Shown here: positions 16,616 to 26,798 of the stretch, piece after piece
How positions within the stretch are numbered: position 1 is the stretch's first letter
Layout: each line of letters opens with the position of its first letter
NCBI RefSeq assembly: GCF_021491375.1
Contig: NZ_JAKEVY010000002.1
Location: 992,001-1,056,000, forward strand
DNA from: Flavihumibacter fluminis
GTDB taxonomy: Bacteria; Bacteroidota; Bacteroidia; Chitinophagales; Chitinophagaceae
Direction of reading: 5' to 3'
DNA: 64,000 bases
Translations under genes and position numbers: made by a program
The notes under the pieces: model-generated
Told to the model about the DNA's origin: nothing
The model's input: the letters and a program-made list of their open reading frames with translations, nothing else
The model's database searches: none

Positions 16616-19600
16616 ATGAAACAGGCTCTTTTTTCTTTAGTAGCAACTGCAATAGCGGGGTGCGTATTTGTTCCTTTTTATGCTGCTGCGCAAGCGGTCC
16701 AAACAACCCAGGCAACAACTGTACTGAACTTCGTTAATCCCTTTATTGGCACTACCAATGCCGAACAGCCTACCAAATGGGGAGCAGAAGGGGGAACCTA
16801 TCCCGGTGCTGTAGCGCCCTGGGGAAGAGTGCAATTAAGTCCGGAAACAAAAACCGGTGGACTGAAGGGATATGATTACCGCGACTCCATCATCTATTTT
16901 TTCAGTTGTACCAATCATAGCAGCGGTTACCCGAACGGTTCTGCAGGAAATATGAAAGTGCTGCCACTTGCGGATTCCAGGTTTCGAAAGAAACCCAGTG
17001 CCGGCCGGCCTTTTCGTCATAGGGAGGAAAATGCTCAACCGGGGTATTACCAGGTTCAGTTCACTGATGACCAGGGTACTGCAGAAATGACTACATCCGT
17101 TCGTACCGGGCTTTTCCGTTTTCGTTTTCCCAATGGTGTATTACCACGGATCTTTTTGGGCGATATGGGTAAACTCATACCAAGATCCAAGCGCCTCCTC
17201 TATAGTGAACGCCAGAACCTGCTGCTTGCATTTCCAACTGATATGATGGGCTTGGAACCTGTTGAAGATGGTGTGATCCTGACTTTTTCACCCCGCTCCG
17301 CTGATAACTCGGTGTTGATGAAATTATCAGTATCCTCAGTTGATGAAGCCGGGAGTATGCGAAATATGCAGCGTGAATGTCCGGATTGGGATTTTGACGC
17401 TTTCCGGACTGGGAACCAGCAGCAATGGACAAACCTGCTCAACCTCATCCAGGTGGAGGATCCTTCTGAAGTAAATAAAACAAAGTTTTATACGGCGCTT
17501 TATCATTCTTTCTTGGTGCCCTGGATTATTTCGGATGTTGATGACCGTTATAGAGGAGCGGGTGGTAAGATTTTCTCCACGAAAGGTACTAATCAGTTCA
17601 GTAAATTCTCTCCCTGGGATACCTACCGAAGTTTACATCCCTTACTGGCACTGCTGGTTCCATCTGTACAGGAAGATATGATTCGTTCCATGCTGGACCA
17701 TTTTGAACAAACAGGTAAATTGCCTAAGGGTCCGATGACCGGTTACCACTCGCTTCCGGTTATACTGGATAGCTGGCGCAAGGGAATTCGTGGATTTGAT
17801 TTACAACTTGCCTGGAAAGCTATGCTGGCTTCCCTGGATTCCACTATGCAGGAACCTGATTTCGCAGAATACCGGCAAAAAGGATATGTGTCAGCAAATT
17901 TCTCTGAATCAGTTACGAAGACGGTAGAATTTTCCTATAATGACTGGGTAATGTCGGAAATGGCAAAAGAAGCAAATGATTCAGCCAGCATCAGTTTTTT
18001 TAGTCCGCTTGCATACAGCTACCGTAACCTGTTTCATTCACCCAGTGGATTTATCCTGCCCAAAAAACAGGAGGAATTCATAGTTGAACCAGAGAGTAAC
18101 GGGTATAAAGAAGGGGATAAGTGGATCTATAGTTATGTGATACCTCATGATGCACGGGGACTTGTAAACCTGATGGGAGGGGATTCCGCTTTTATTGCCA
18201 AACTTGATTCCGCGCTCACAACCGGACTTTTGCTATTTGATAATGAACCGGCATTTCATGTACCTTATTTATTCAATTTTACAAATCAGCCTTCCCTTTC
18301 ACAGGCATGGGTACGCGAAATTATGCAGGAAAAATTTTCTGCTGGTCCGGGTGGTATTCCCGGCAACGACGACCTTGGTTCCATGTCGAGCTGGTTTGTT
18401 TTTAGCGCCATGGGTTTTTATCCGGTAGCAGTAGGGGCTCCTGTGTATGAAATCGGATCTCCTCTGTTTAAACAGGTAAAACTGCAACTGCCAGGAGGCA
18501 AAACAGTTGAAATAAAAGCAGCTTCGAATTCTGTAGAAAATATCTATGTACAAGGACTAAGTCTCCGTGACAAACCATTGAATCAGTTATTTCTGCACCA
18601 TGAGGAGCTTGTTACGGGAGGGAAATTGGTATTTGAGCTTGGATCAAAGCCTGCGGATGAAAAATTCCAATCCACGCGGTTTTATGGCAGATCGGCAACG
18701 ATTCATCCTGTACAACCGGAGCTACTTGGCTACTATATCAGGAAGCAGGAGGTAATGCCCAACGATTCAGTTTGGGTAATTTATACATTGCGAAATACTG
18801 GTGCTGATGGAAATGCTTCTGTTCAGCTTCTGGTAGACGGGCAACCGAAAAATATAAAAATGAGCTGGTTACCGGAAGGAGCCACCGTTACAGATTCAGT
18901 GCTGCTTCAGGCGTACCAGCCAGGTGAGCATACGATTCAATTGAATGAGGGACACCTTATTCCCTTCTCGGTGAAACTTCCTGCGGAGGCACCAGATCAA
19001 AAATTTTTGGTAAAGGAATTGAGGACTGTACCACTGGCTCAATACGGAACCGCGCATCGGCTAGATTATATCGTTCAAAATATAACAGGTAAAACAGAAA
19101 CAGTGTTGCTGCCGGTATTGGTAAATGGCCGAAAGGTAAAGGATGAAAGTATTACACTGGAGGCTGGTGAAGAAAAAAGGCAATCTGTTCAAGTGCCGGC
19201 TGATCTTCCTGGAATTATGCAGGTTCAGATTGGAGATAAGGCTGCCTCAGTTAAAGTTTTTGAGCAAGCTCGGGAGAAAATGATATTGGATATCTCGATG
19301 GGTAAAGCGAAGCCGGGAGAGCAAATAAAGGACGGATCGGGGCTTGGAAATCATGGCTTATTCAAACAGGAAACCCGGCTCATGGGAGATAATACTACCC
19401 AAACCATTCAATATGTACAGTTTGAGAATTCTCCAAGCCTGGATGAACTGCAGGATGAAATTACTGTAATGGCCTGGGTATTACCAGGAAAACAAAAAGG
19501 TATGGCGGATATACTTGCAAAGGGAGATTTTATTGTACTGCAGCAGACAGGGCAATCCTTAAGTTTTTTTGCGGGTGGCTGGGGGCAGGGTTCCTGTGAT

Positions 19601-19873
19601 ATGCCCTTGCCAAAGGATTGGGAAAACAAATGGCATCATATTGCCGGTGTGTGTAAAGGAAGAATCTTTACCCTTTACATTGATGGTGTGAAAGCAGGTT
19701 CTTTTGAAGTAGACAGGGCAGTGAATTTGTCGAGTCGGCTGCGGTGGGTAATGGGAGGTAATGAAGAGTTTCCTGATCAACGTTATTTCAATGGCAAGAT
19801 TAATGGGTTTAAAGTATTTGCGGCTGCCTTGAATGCAGATGAAATTGAAGAGGAAATGCTGCCGATGGAATAA
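16616..19873 (+). CDS. GH92 alpha-1,x-mannosidase with CARDB-like and LamG-like C-terminal domains
   Basis: Secreted GH92 exo-alpha-mannosidase. The frame opens at 16586, but the ATG at 16616 (MKQALFSLVATAIAG) starts a proper signal peptide. GH92 landmarks: FVNPFIGT and GGTYPGAVAPWGRVQLSPET near the start; SPWDTYRSLHPLL; YKEGDKWIYSYVIPHD with the Glu matching the known catalytic acid; and GGIPGNDDLGSMSSWFVFSA with the Asp pair that positions the base, so the site looks complete. GH92 enzymes need Ca2+ and trim alpha-mannosides of N-glycans or yeast mannan. Residues from about 690 form one or two CARDB-like beta modules, and the last 190 a LamG/concanavalin-like domain (WVLPGKQKGMADILAKGDF, IDGVKAGSFEV), probably glycan-binding. 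It follows susCD behind a terminator, so is separately transcribed. Confidence 0.92.
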   Translation: MKQALFSLVATAIAGCVFVPFYAAAQAVQTTQATTVLNFVNPFIGTTNAEQPTKWGAEGGTYPGAVAPWGRVQLSPETKTGGLKGYDYRDSIIYFFSCTNHSSGYPNGSAGNMKVLPLADSRFRKKPSAGRPFRHREENAQPGYYQVQFTDDQGTAEMTTSVRTGLFRFRFPNGVLPRIFLGDMGKLIPRSKRLLYSERQNLLLAFPTDMMGLEPVEDGVILTFSPRSADNSVLMKLSVSSVDEAGSMRNMQRECPDWDFDAFRTGNQQQWTNLLNLIQVEDPSEVNKTKFYTALYHSFLVPWIISDVDDRYRGAGGKIFSTKGTNQFSKFSPWDTYRSLHPLLALLVPSVQEDMIRSMLDHFEQTGKLPKGPMTGYHSLPVILDSWRKGIRGFDLQLAWKAMLASLDSTMQEPDFAEYRQKGYVSANFSESVTKTVEFSYNDWVMSEMAKEANDSASISFFSPLAYSYRNLFHSPSGFILPKKQEEFIVEPESNGYKEGDKWIYSYVIPHDARGLVNLMGGDSAFIAKLDSALTTGLLLFDNEPAFHVPYLFNFTNQPSLSQAWVREIMQEKFSAGPGGIPGNDDLGSMSSWFVFSAMGFYPVAVGAPVYEIGSPLFKQVKLQLPGGKTVEIKAASNSVENIYVQGLSLRDKPLNQLFLHHEELVTGGKLVFELGSKPADEKFQSTRFYGRSATIHPVQPELLGYYIRKQEVMPNDSVWVIYTLRNTGADGNASVQLLVDGQPKNIKMSWLPEGATVTDSVLLQAYQPGEHTIQLNEGHLIPFSVKLPAEAPDQKFLVKELRTVPLAQYGTAHRLDYIVQNITGKTETVLLPVLVNGRKVKDESITLEAGEEKRQSVQVPADLPGIMQVQIGDKAASVKVFEQAREKMILDISMGKAKPGEQIKDGSGLGNHGLFKQETRLMGDNTTQTIQYVQFENSPSLDELQDEITVMAWVLPGKQKGMADILAKGDFIVLQQTGQSLSFFAGGWGQGSCDMPLPKDWENKWHHIAGVCKGRIFTLYIDGVKAGSFEVDRAVNLSSRLRWVMGGNEEFPDQRYFNGKINGFKVFAAALNADEIEEEMLPME

Positions 19874-19893
19874 AAGCAACAGCAACTCATATA

Positions 19894-19937
19894 TTGATAT
19901 TTATCATTTTTACTGGGTGAAAACTTGTCTAATCTTG
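19894..19937 (+). promoter_or_regulatory. SDR promoter: FNR-like palindrome plus TAATCTTG box
   Basis: TTGATATTTATCAT (19894-19907) differs in one base from the perfect FNR-type box at 45100-45113. TAATCTTG (19930-19937) matches the -7 consensus in all but one position. The palindrome centre is 29.5 bases before the TA of the box, the same distance as at the susC and FAD-monooxygenase promoters. Inference from pattern. Confidence 0.55.
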
Positions 19938-19950
19938 TTGAAACAAAAGG

Positions 19951-20766
19951 ATGATGGCAAATTCAACACAGAATCGATTGCTTCGTGATTACGGTCCCTG
20001 GGCCCTGGTGACCGGAGCCTCTTCAGGAATTGGATACCAGATTGCATTGCAATTAAGTGAGATTGGATTTAATCTGGTAATTCATGGTCGTAATACAACT
20101 GCCCTGGAATTAATGGCCAATGAAATTCGGTACGGAGGAACGGAGGTTCTTGTGATTTCAGGTGATCTTTCTAAAGAAAAGGACAATGAGAGGCTGCTGG
20201 AAAGCACTGCCAATTTACCAATTGGTCTATTAGTGGCATCAGCGGGATATGCTACCTCTGGTTTGTTTGCTGGCAGCAAGCTGGATGAAGAGATTGATAT
20301 GCTGCAGGTTAATGTGCAGGCAGTACTGACACAGGTACATAATTTTATCCAGCGATTCAAAAGCAGAAAGAGAAGTGGAATTATTTTAATAAGCTCTATC
20401 GTGGGCTTTCAGGGCGTTCCATATGCTGCACATTATGCCGCAACCAAAGCATATGTACAAACGTTGGGAGAGGGGTTGTCAAGAGAACTTAAAAAGGAAG
20501 GAATTGATATATTGGTTGCTGCACCCGGACCTGTTCATACAGGATTTGCCGGTAGAGCGAAAATGAAAATGAAGCAGGCTTTACAACCGGCAGATGTGGC
20601 CCGGGACTGTCTGAGCAATCTTGGAAAAAAAAGCACATTGAAGCCAGGTTGGTTAAGTAAACTGTTATATTATTCTTTGGCAATGTTACCGAGGGCCGGA
20701 AAAATTCGCATAATGGAAAAAGTTATGAAAGACATGGTTCAGCGAAAGTCCGATTCATTGGCTTGA
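19951..20766 (+). CDS. Short-chain dehydrogenase/reductase
   Basis: Classical SDR of 271 residues. Cofactor motif WALVTGASSGIGYQIALQL, the NAG-like motif LLVASAGYATSG, and the catalytic Ser (LISSIVGF) and Tyr-Lys pair in HYAATKAYVQ are all present. The layout resembles the DltE/YqjQ-like subgroup that reduces acyl or keto groups; the true substrate cannot be read. Two adjacent ATG codons begin the gene; the first is used here. The end overlaps the convergent HNH gene by 28 bases. Upstream carries an FNR-like box, so expression may follow a Crp/Fnr regulator. Confidence 0.88.
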   Translation: MMANSTQNRLLRDYGPWALVTGASSGIGYQIALQLSEIGFNLVIHGRNTTALELMANEIRYGGTEVLVISGDLSKEKDNERLLESTANLPIGLLVASAGYATSGLFAGSKLDEEIDMLQVNVQAVLTQVHNFIQRFKSRKRSGIILISSIVGFQGVPYAAHYAATKAYVQTLGEGLSRELKKEGIDILVAAPGPVHTGFAGRAKMKMKQALQPADVARDCLSNLGKKSTLKPGWLSKLLYYSLAMLPRAGKIRIMEKVMKDMVQRKSDSLA

Positions 20767-21368
20767 AGTTGCTTTCTTACAAATTCAATGAGTTGAGTCC
20801 GATCCTCCGCAGTGGTTACGTATTCCTTTTTGTGAACAGGCTCCTGGAGGAAAAGAGCTGCCGTATTTTTTCCTGCAAACGCTGTTTCAAACTTGACTAT
20901 AAAGCCAATCTCTCCAAATAGTTCGATATAACCAGTCATCCAACCAGTATGCTCGCGGGCTTCCAGGTAAATCAGGTGTATTGGCAATTCAGGATAAAAG
21001 CGGGGTACTACCCGGAAATACTTTTGTATGGAATCATAGTGTAGGATTCTGCTAGCAGGTTTCCATTTCCAGAAGTAGAAGTTGGCAAGAATTTTATGCA
21101 CAGCCAACATCACCATTTCTGATGTAAATGACTGAGGCTTCCAATCCTGGCTGGAATTGATTCTGTCTGGTTGTATACCAAATTTATCCAATTGATTCCG
21201 GCAGTATGCTACAAGAGCCTGGTCAATTGTACTTCCCGCTTTTTCATTGCAGGCTTTGCAGAGAATCCGCCGGCTTTTGGTAGAGCCACCCAGTGCGCTG
21301 GGAATAATATGTTCCCAGGACTGATTTTTTCGATTTAACAGTGCATGACAGGTATAGCAGGTGGCCAT
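20739..21368 (-). CDS. HNH endonuclease family protein
   Basis: Protein of 209 residues with an N-terminal HNH-type zinc-bound motif: CYTCHALLNRKNQSWEHIIP followed by SALGGSTKSRRILCKACNEK. The two CxxC pairs and EHIIPSALGG fit the HNH_5 family. The C-terminal 140 residues are not recognised and contain many aromatic residues. The target DNA is unknown; lone HNH proteins of this kind occur as housekeeping-like or defence genes. It is the last gene of a minus-strand run with the DoxX-like, AraC and monooxygenase genes (9 bases from the DoxX-like gene). Confidence 0.78.
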   Translation of the reverse strand: MATCYTCHALLNRKNQSWEHIIPSALGGSTKSRRILCKACNEKAGSTIDQALVAYCRNQLDKFGIQPDRINSSQDWKPQSFTSEMVMLAVHKILANFYFWKWKPASRILHYDSIQKYFRVVPRFYPELPIHLIYLEAREHTGWMTGYIELFGEIGFIVKFETAFAGKNTAALFLQEPVHKKEYVTTAEDRTQLIEFVRKQLQANESDFR

Positions 21369-21377
21369 CGCTGTAAA

Positions 21378-21785
21378 TTACTTGATTTGCCTCATCAGTA
21401 AACGTATATGAATCAAGGCAGCCAGAAGAAAAAATGCGGGGATATAAGGTGGTTTGATTTTCAACGGCAAGACTGCTGCGGGAACTGCCGGATGCAGGTG
21501 TACATACATGCCGGTTGCCATCATCAATACAAGCAGTGAAGCTGAAGTAACTCCCATAAATCTGATTTTTTCGCTGCTGAACTTTTTACGATTGATCACC
21601 GTCAGTAACAACATAGCACCTACTCCTATTTCACCAATAATGCCCAGCCAGTAAGCGGCAGTTCCAAGTCCGCTTGAACTAATCTGGGTCTGGTACCAGG
21701 AACGAAAGGGATCTATAAATTTGAGGATACCAAAAACAAAAATTGAACCACCTAAGAAGGCAGCAAGAAAATGGATCTGTTTCAT
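21378..21785 (-). CDS. DoxX-like small membrane protein
   Basis: Integral membrane protein of 135 residues with about four hydrophobic helices (FLAAFLGGSIFVFGILKFID, YWLGIIGEIGVGAMLLLTVI, ASLLVLMMATGMYVHL, YIPAFFLLAALIHIRLLM). The GxxKF in the first helix and E in the second resemble the DoxX/DoxD group, which are quinone-related or of unknown function. It lies between the AraC regulator (36 bases) and the HNH gene (9 bases). Confidence 0.7.
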   Translation of the reverse strand: MKQIHFLAAFLGGSIFVFGILKFIDPFRSWYQTQISSSGLGTAAYWLGIIGEIGVGAMLLLTVINRKKFSSEKIRFMGVTSASLLVLMMATGMYVHLHPAVPAAVLPLKIKPPYIPAFFLLAALIHIRLLMRQIK

Positions 21786-21821
21786 AAAGTAAAACTACTG
21801 ATGGCCAATCGGAAAGAATGG

Positions 21822-22697
21822 TCAGTTTTGCTCAAAAGCTGGTCTGTTTGGTTCAGGATCCGGGCGATTGTTTCTGAATTCCATTGGTGAATGGCCTGCC
21901 CATTTCCGAAAAACTTTAGTGAAATGTGAAGGGTCCTGAAATCCGGTACGGTATGCTATTTCACGAACGCTAAGGGAGGAGCGTAACAGTAAGTTGCAGG
22001 CTTCCTGGATTTTTCGTGATTGAATGTATTGTGCCGGACTATCCTGGTAAATTTTTTCGAAATGTCGTTTAAAGCTGGAAAGGCTCATGCCGGTTAAACG
22101 GGCGAGGTCATTGATGCTTGCACTTGAAAAAATATGTGACTCAATGATTTCCCTGAACGAGGCAAGTTGAGGGGAAAAGAGTTGATCAATCAAATCATTA
22201 ATGGATTTGGCATAGTTTGTTTGTACTAGCAGTAAAACCAGTTCACGAATTTTGCCGGTTAATATCGCATCGTTGGTTAATTCAGGTGATTCAAAGTAGA
22301 TAATAAGAGATTGTATAAATGCCGCCAACACCCGGGAACTGGTTGCTGGAGAAATAATCGATGTGGCTGAGACAGTTTTTATCGTTAATTGATCATCCTG
22401 CTGAATCAGTTTTTTGAGAAGATCTTTTGGTAGATGAATGGCTACAACGGTTGCATGGGTTTGATCTGCCTGTTGAAGGAGTTCTGCAAAATAAATTCCA
22501 CATTTAAGCAACAGGTTCTCCCCTGATTGCATGCTTTGAGTTCCATTTATGGATTCAAGTTCAAGACTGCCTTTGTTCAAATAAAGCAGGCAGGCTTCAT
22601 TTGGGAAAATAGCTTTGTGCTTAAAAGGAGGTTCAATGGTTAGTTTTTCGAAAACAACCTGGCCATTGATTTGTAAAATCTGTCGTTGACTGATCAT
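21822..22697 (-). CDS. AraC family transcriptional regulator
   Basis: Transcription factor of 291 residues. The C-terminal two-helix-turn-helix domain is textbook: SINDLARLTGMSLSSFKRHF and LLRSSLSVREIAYRTGFQDP followed by SHFTKVFRKWAGHSPMEFR. The N-terminal 170 residues resemble the cupin-like effector domain (EACLLYLNKGSLELESINGT). It is 26 bases after the small monooxygenase gene, which it may regulate, and precedes a DoxX-like gene. Effector unknown. Confidence 0.92.
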   Translation of the reverse strand: MISQRQILQINGQVVFEKLTIEPPFKHKAIFPNEACLLYLNKGSLELESINGTQSMQSGENLLLKCGIYFAELLQQADQTHATVVAIHLPKDLLKKLIQQDDQLTIKTVSATSIISPATSSRVLAAFIQSLIIYFESPELTNDAILTGKIRELVLLLVQTNYAKSINDLIDQLFSPQLASFREIIESHIFSSASINDLARLTGMSLSSFKRHFEKIYQDSPAQYIQSRKIQEACNLLLRSSLSVREIAYRTGFQDPSHFTKVFRKWAGHSPMEFRNNRPDPEPNRPAFEQN

Positions 22698-22723
22698 GGT
22701 TTGTAAATCTCATGATTTTTCAA

Positions 22724-23107
22724 TTATTTATCTTCCGGTTTTCTCGCAACTCCTATTATTGATACATCAATCAGCTCAAGAGATTTCACCATGTCCTTAA
22801 CGGTTTCCTTGTATTTCAGGAAATGAGCTGTTTTGATGTGCGACAAATAGGCACTGCTATCAGCATAAATTTCAAGAATGGTGATCCGGTGCGGAGCTGT
22901 TTTTTCGGCTACCGCATAATAGGTTAGCACTCCTGGTTCCTTTATTATAGCTACTTGCATTTGTTCTCTCAACGCTTTGTTATAAACTTCAACTTGAGTG
23001 GGATCCACTTCAATTTTCGCCAATCGCACCATTTGATGTGAAGATTGAGCTAATGAGCAGAGGCTGGTTGCCAAAAGGAAGACAAGTAAAAAAGAATATG
23101 TATTCAT
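22724..23107 (-). CDS. Exported antibiotic-biosynthesis-monooxygenase (ABM) domain protein
   Basis: Protein of 127 residues: a signal peptide ([20 protein letters not shown]) and then one ABM-type dimeric ferredoxin-like domain, with [33 protein letters not shown] and a [13 protein letters not shown] helix. Cytosolic members oxidise quinone or haem-like compounds, but many only bind. An exported copy is less common and suggests handling of a redox-active compound in the periplasm (inference). It heads a four-gene minus-strand run with AraC, DoxX-like and HNH genes. Confidence 0.8.
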   Translation of the reverse strand: MNTYSFLLVFLLATSLCSLAQSSHQMVRLAKIEVDPTQVEVYNKALREQMQVAIIKEPGVLTYYAVAEKTAPHRITILEIYADSSAYLSHIKTAHFLKYKETVKDMVKSLELIDVSIIGVARKPEDK

Positions 23108-23170
23108 TCGGCTGCTTTTCTACTAAGGTACTTTAATGGAAAGCTGCTTTCAAATTCTTACATTCGGATT

Positions 23171-25057
23171 ATGAAAAAGATATCCCTGCTCTTTATTGGC
23201 TTTCTGCTGGCATTCCAGCTGTCGGCTCAGGATACAGCTGCTATTTACCGGAAACTCGATTCCATCGCCATCATTGACCAGAAGGTTATGATGCCCATGC
23301 GTGATGGCATCCGACTTGCTACGGATATCTATCGCCCCAAAGGCAATCAGCAAGTGCCGATTGTATTCAGCCGCACACCCTATAACTTCAATACCTGGGT
23401 AGATGGTAAGATGACCACGCGTACCCTGGAAGAAGCCTATGCTGCCGTGAGCCGGGGATATGCATATGTAGTACAGAATGAGCGCGGACGCTTTTTTTCA
23501 GAAGGTGAATGGGATATCCTGGGTACGCCGCTTACCGATGGTTACGATGCATTCGAATGGATGTCGAAACAGTCCTGGAGTAATGGAAAGATCGGACTGA
23601 TCGGTTGTTCCTCTACAGCTGAATGGCAGATGGCTGCTGCCTCGCTGAATCATCCGGCATTGGCAGCAATGGTAGCACAGGGATTTGGCGCCGGAGTAGG
23701 CAGGGTAGGAAAATTTTTTGAGCAGGGAAACTGGTACAGAGGCGGAGCCCAGCAAATGTTATTTACTGCCTGGTTGTATGGAACACAACACGATCTGTAT
23801 CGCCCCAGGCTTCCCAAAGATATCAGTCAGCAAGACCTGCAGCGCATTCAGCGTTTTTATGATATGGGGCCGGAAATGCCAAGAGTTGATTGGGCAGATA
23901 AACTGAAGCACCTGCCAGTAAAAGATATCATAAAAAATGCACAGGGATCAACCGGCATTTATGATAAGATGATCGTTCGAAAACCCAATGATCCGGCCTG
24001 GTTCCAGGGAGGATTGTACCATGATAATATGCCGATGGAAGTACCTGCTTTCTGGTTTGTTTCCTGGTACGATGTATCCTCGGCTCCCAATATTGCACTC
24101 TTTAATCATGTGCGCAATACAGCGAAGAAGCCTGGAGTGGCAGATAACCAATACCTGATTATAGCACCTGTTTTGCATTGTTCTTATAAACGTGCTACTG
24201 AAAATACCGTTGTTGGAGAAAGGAGTGTGGGAGATGCGCGACTGAATTATGATGAACTTACCTGGGGCTGGTTCGATATGCTCCTGAAAGGCGAGCAAAA
24301 TAATTTTAAGACCAGCAATCCGCGAGTTCGGTACTATACCATGGGTAGCAATAAATGGCAGCAGGCGGAAAGTTTTCCTTTGCCTAATACCGAAATGCGC
24401 AGCTTTTATTTAAATAGTGGTGGCAGCGCTAACAGTCGGCTTGGAGATGGTATCCTGAGCATCAAAAAGCCCGGTGCAAAGAGTAAACCTGACAGGTTCA
24501 CCTATGATCCGATGAATCCTGTTCCCTCATATGGCGGAAATGTTTGTTGTACAGGAAATGCCATCCAGGGAGGTTCCTTTGATCAGTCTGCCATGGAATT
24601 GAGAAATGATATCCTGGTATACACTTCGGAGGAATTAAAAGAAGGGGTGGAGGTAACGGGATTTATTGAAACCTCTTTATATGTTTCATCAACCGGACCG
24701 GATACAGATATCACCATTAAACTGATTGATGTGTATCCGGATGGCAAGGCCTACAACCTGGATGAAACGATTCAGCGCCTTCGCTACCGGGAAGGATACG
24801 ATAAGGAAGTAATGATGGAAAATGATAAAGTGTATAAGGTGGATCTAACGCCGATGGTCACCAGTAATTATTTTGCGCCCGGTCACCGGATTCGTATTGA
24901 AATTTCCAGCAGTAATTTCCCCAGATTTGAGCGTAACCTGAATACAGGTGGTAACAATTATGATGAATCAGAGGGTAGAGTAGTGGAGAATACCATTCAC
25001 CATTCTGCAAAATATCCATCTGTAATCCGGCTGCCGATCATCAAAGCTGGAAATTGA
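23171..25057 (+). CDS. CocE/NonD family exported hydrolase
   Basis: Serine hydrolase of 628 residues in the CocE/NonD (X-Pro dipeptidyl-peptidase S15-like) family. A signal peptide ends at FQLSAQ. The N-terminal alpha/beta hydrolase part contains [18 protein letters not shown] (standard start), the oxyanion Tyr in FSRTPYNF, and the nucleophile region [17 protein letters not shown]; then a C-terminal jelly-roll ([20 protein letters not shown]). Substrates in the family are acyl esters, peptides or beta-lactam esters. Periplasmic. A TACATTCG box at 23159-23166 lies close to the start, so the leader would be very short. Its end overlaps the convergent 25041-26798 gene by 17 bases. Confidence 0.9.
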   Translation: MKKISLLFIGFLLAFQLSAQDTAAIYRKLDSIAIIDQKVMMPMRDGIRLATDIYRPKGNQQVPIVFSRTPYNFNTWVDGKMTTRTLEEAYAAVSRGYAYVVQNERGRFFSEGEWDILGTPLTDGYDAFEWMSKQSWSNGKIGLIGCSSTAEWQMAAASLNHPALAAMVAQGFGAGVGRVGKFFEQGNWYRGGAQQMLFTAWLYGTQHDLYRPRLPKDISQQDLQRIQRFYDMGPEMPRVDWADKLKHLPVKDIIKNAQGSTGIYDKMIVRKPNDPAWFQGGLYHDNMPMEVPAFWFVSWYDVSSAPNIALFNHVRNTAKKPGVADNQYLIIAPVLHCSYKRATENTVVGERSVGDARLNYDELTWGWFDMLLKGEQNNFKTSNPRVRYYTMGSNKWQQAESFPLPNTEMRSFYLNSGGSANSRLGDGILSIKKPGAKSKPDRFTYDPMNPVPSYGGNVCCTGNAIQGGSFDQSAMELRNDILVYTSEELKEGVEVTGFIETSLYVSSTGPDTDITIKLIDVYPDGKAYNLDETIQRLRYREGYDKEVMMENDKVYKVDLTPMVTSNYFAPGHRIRIEISSSNFPRFERNLNTGGNNYDESEGRVVENTIHHSAKYPSVIRLPIIKAGN

Positions 25058-26798
25058 TGCAATCAAGTTCCAGTTCTGCCAGTTGAAGGTCCTTTTGAAA
25101 TTGTTCCGGGTACTGAATACTTCCTGGAGGCAGGTTCAGATAGTATCGGATTCCGAGATACAGGTTTTTTAGGAAGGTACGGTAGTAGGATTGATTCCTT
25201 TCAAATAATCCGGAGGTTTTATCTTCCCCGATTTTTTCTTTTAAAAAATCAATATAGAGATGCAGTTCCGCAATAAACATATGAGGGCGCACTGGATTGG
25301 TAACAATATCTGTGCGGCCATAAATATGGTCAGTCATGGTTTGCAGAGAAACCAGCTTTGAAAAATTTACAATGTTTGGGCCGGGACAAATGGTTACTGC
25401 ATCCAGTTTTTTTACAAAGGTTTGCTCATAATTTATGGCCGCTGAATTACTCAAGCCAACACATAAACATTCCTTGTCTAAAACTTCTGTAGTTTGGCGC
25501 TTATATTCAGCTTCCGGTAAACCCAATGTTTTTAACTGCTCCAGTTTCAGGCGCTGGTATTTTTTCGAAGCTGTACAAATGGGCTCTTCTGTGAATTCAG
25601 TATTGAATGCAAGGTGTTTTTCGGTGCAGGGACTGCCAGGATTATTTCTCTCGATTCTGCTTTTCCTTTCTTTTTCTGCACTGGTTCCTCTAAGATAGTG
25701 AAAACGTACGCCAAGCGGAGAACTATTGCTTAAACTCAGATCACTTTCTCTGGCTTTGCATAAAAGTTCCAGGGTTTCTTTGTCAACTGTGGTGGCTTCA
25801 GGAACCAGCAAAAAGGGAGTACCCCAGCCAGTGCTGTCCATTTCATAATAGCTGTGAAGCAATTCATCTTCAGCAGCAGTTCCAATACCGCCCTGAACAG
25901 AAAATTGAATCGGTGGAGGAACTGATAATGGCTGCTTTTTTTGAAGGACCAGACTCTGATTAAACATTTCAAAAAGAGTATCTGTTAATTCCTTTCGTTT
26001 TGCTTTGAATTCATCCAGAATGGGACCAAGTAAGATTCCATCCGTAGCAAATGCATGGCCTCCACAATTCAGGCCGGATTCAATCCTGAACTCACTAACC
26101 CAGCGCCCTTTTTTGGCCAGGTATTTACCCTGGATCAGGGCAGATCTGTAATCACTTACCTTGATAACAATTTTCTTGTCAAAGCTACCCTGTTCATTTA
26201 GATCGAAAGCTTTACTGGTACCGATAAAATTGAATAAACGGGGGTTTAATCCCGCTGAAAATACAATAGATGAATTCCTGAGATCACTCTCTGCATACCC
26301 TTTCAATGCTGTGACAGCATCTGAATCCCGGTCCACTTTGGTCATAATATTGACATCAATGGATCCTGCAATAATGCTTGATCTAAGGTGTTTTTCAAGT
26401 GCTGTTTTTTCAGCCGGACTGGATGCTTTTTGAAAATTTTGATAGGCTTGTTTTAAGGGATTGGAATCCGGCAGCATTTCAAAATACTTAACGATTTCTG
26501 AACCCGTTTCAAATGCAGACTGTTTGAGTTGATCCATCTGTTTTTTCACCAGCTCGTTCAGCAGATTCAGGTAATCTGTAATACGTCTGCTACGTGCATC
26601 CGGTTCCTGTGCGGTGATGGGCGTATAATTTAGATTATGGAGTGTATAATAATGCTTCCGCATCATTTCAACCAGTTTGTCTTCAACAATCGAGACAACG
26701 GAAGAAATACCAAATCGGGCTACTTTCAGCGGACTGTCGATAGTAAATGCCAATCCCATTACCGGAATATGAAACCGGTGCAAATTACTCTGTTGCAT
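25041..26798 (-). CDS. Nitronate-monooxygenase-like TIM-barrel protein with Cys-rich C-terminal part, function unknown
   Basis: Protein of 585 residues I cannot name. The frame begins at a TTG (26810); the ATG at 26798 is preferred. The opening [20 protein letters not shown], the [15 protein letters not shown] segment (residues about 244-258) and [16 protein letters not shown] followed by [13 protein letters not shown] recall the FMN-binding motifs of nitronate monooxygenases, where an AGGH motif and a later GGI motif hold the cofactor. The last 200 residues contain five Cys (about 391, 408, 444, 446, 471) in GSPC, ICTAS, ECLC and CPGP settings, which could bind an iron-sulphur cluster or metal. 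Cytosolic, no signal. Family likeness is a judgement from motifs only. Confidence 0.5.
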   Translation of the reverse strand: MQQSNLHRFHIPVMGLAFTIDSPLKVARFGISSVVSIVEDKLVEMMRKHYYTLHNLNYTPITAQEPDARSRRITDYLNLLNELVKKQMDQLKQSAFETGSEIVKYFEMLPDSNPLKQAYQNFQKASSPAEKTALEKHLRSSIIAGSIDVNIMTKVDRDSDAVTALKGYAESDLRNSSIVFSAGLNPRLFNFIGTSKAFDLNEQGSFDKKIVIKVSDYRSALIQGKYLAKKGRWVSEFRIESGLNCGGHAFATDGILLGPILDEFKAKRKELTDTLFEMFNQSLVLQKKQPLSVPPPIQFSVQGGIGTAAEDELLHSYYEMDSTGWGTPFLLVPEATTVDKETLELLCKARESDLSLSNSSPLGVRFHYLRGTSAEKERKSRIERNNPGSPCTEKHLAFNTEFTEEPICTASKKYQRLKLEQLKTLGLPEAEYKRQTTEVLDKECLCVGLSNSAAINYEQTFVKKLDAVTICPGPNIVNFSKLVSLQTMTDHIYGRTDIVTNPVRPHMFIAELHLYIDFLKEKIGEDKTSGLFERNQSYYRTFLKNLYLGIRYYLNLPPGSIQYPEQFQKDLQLAELELDCINFQL

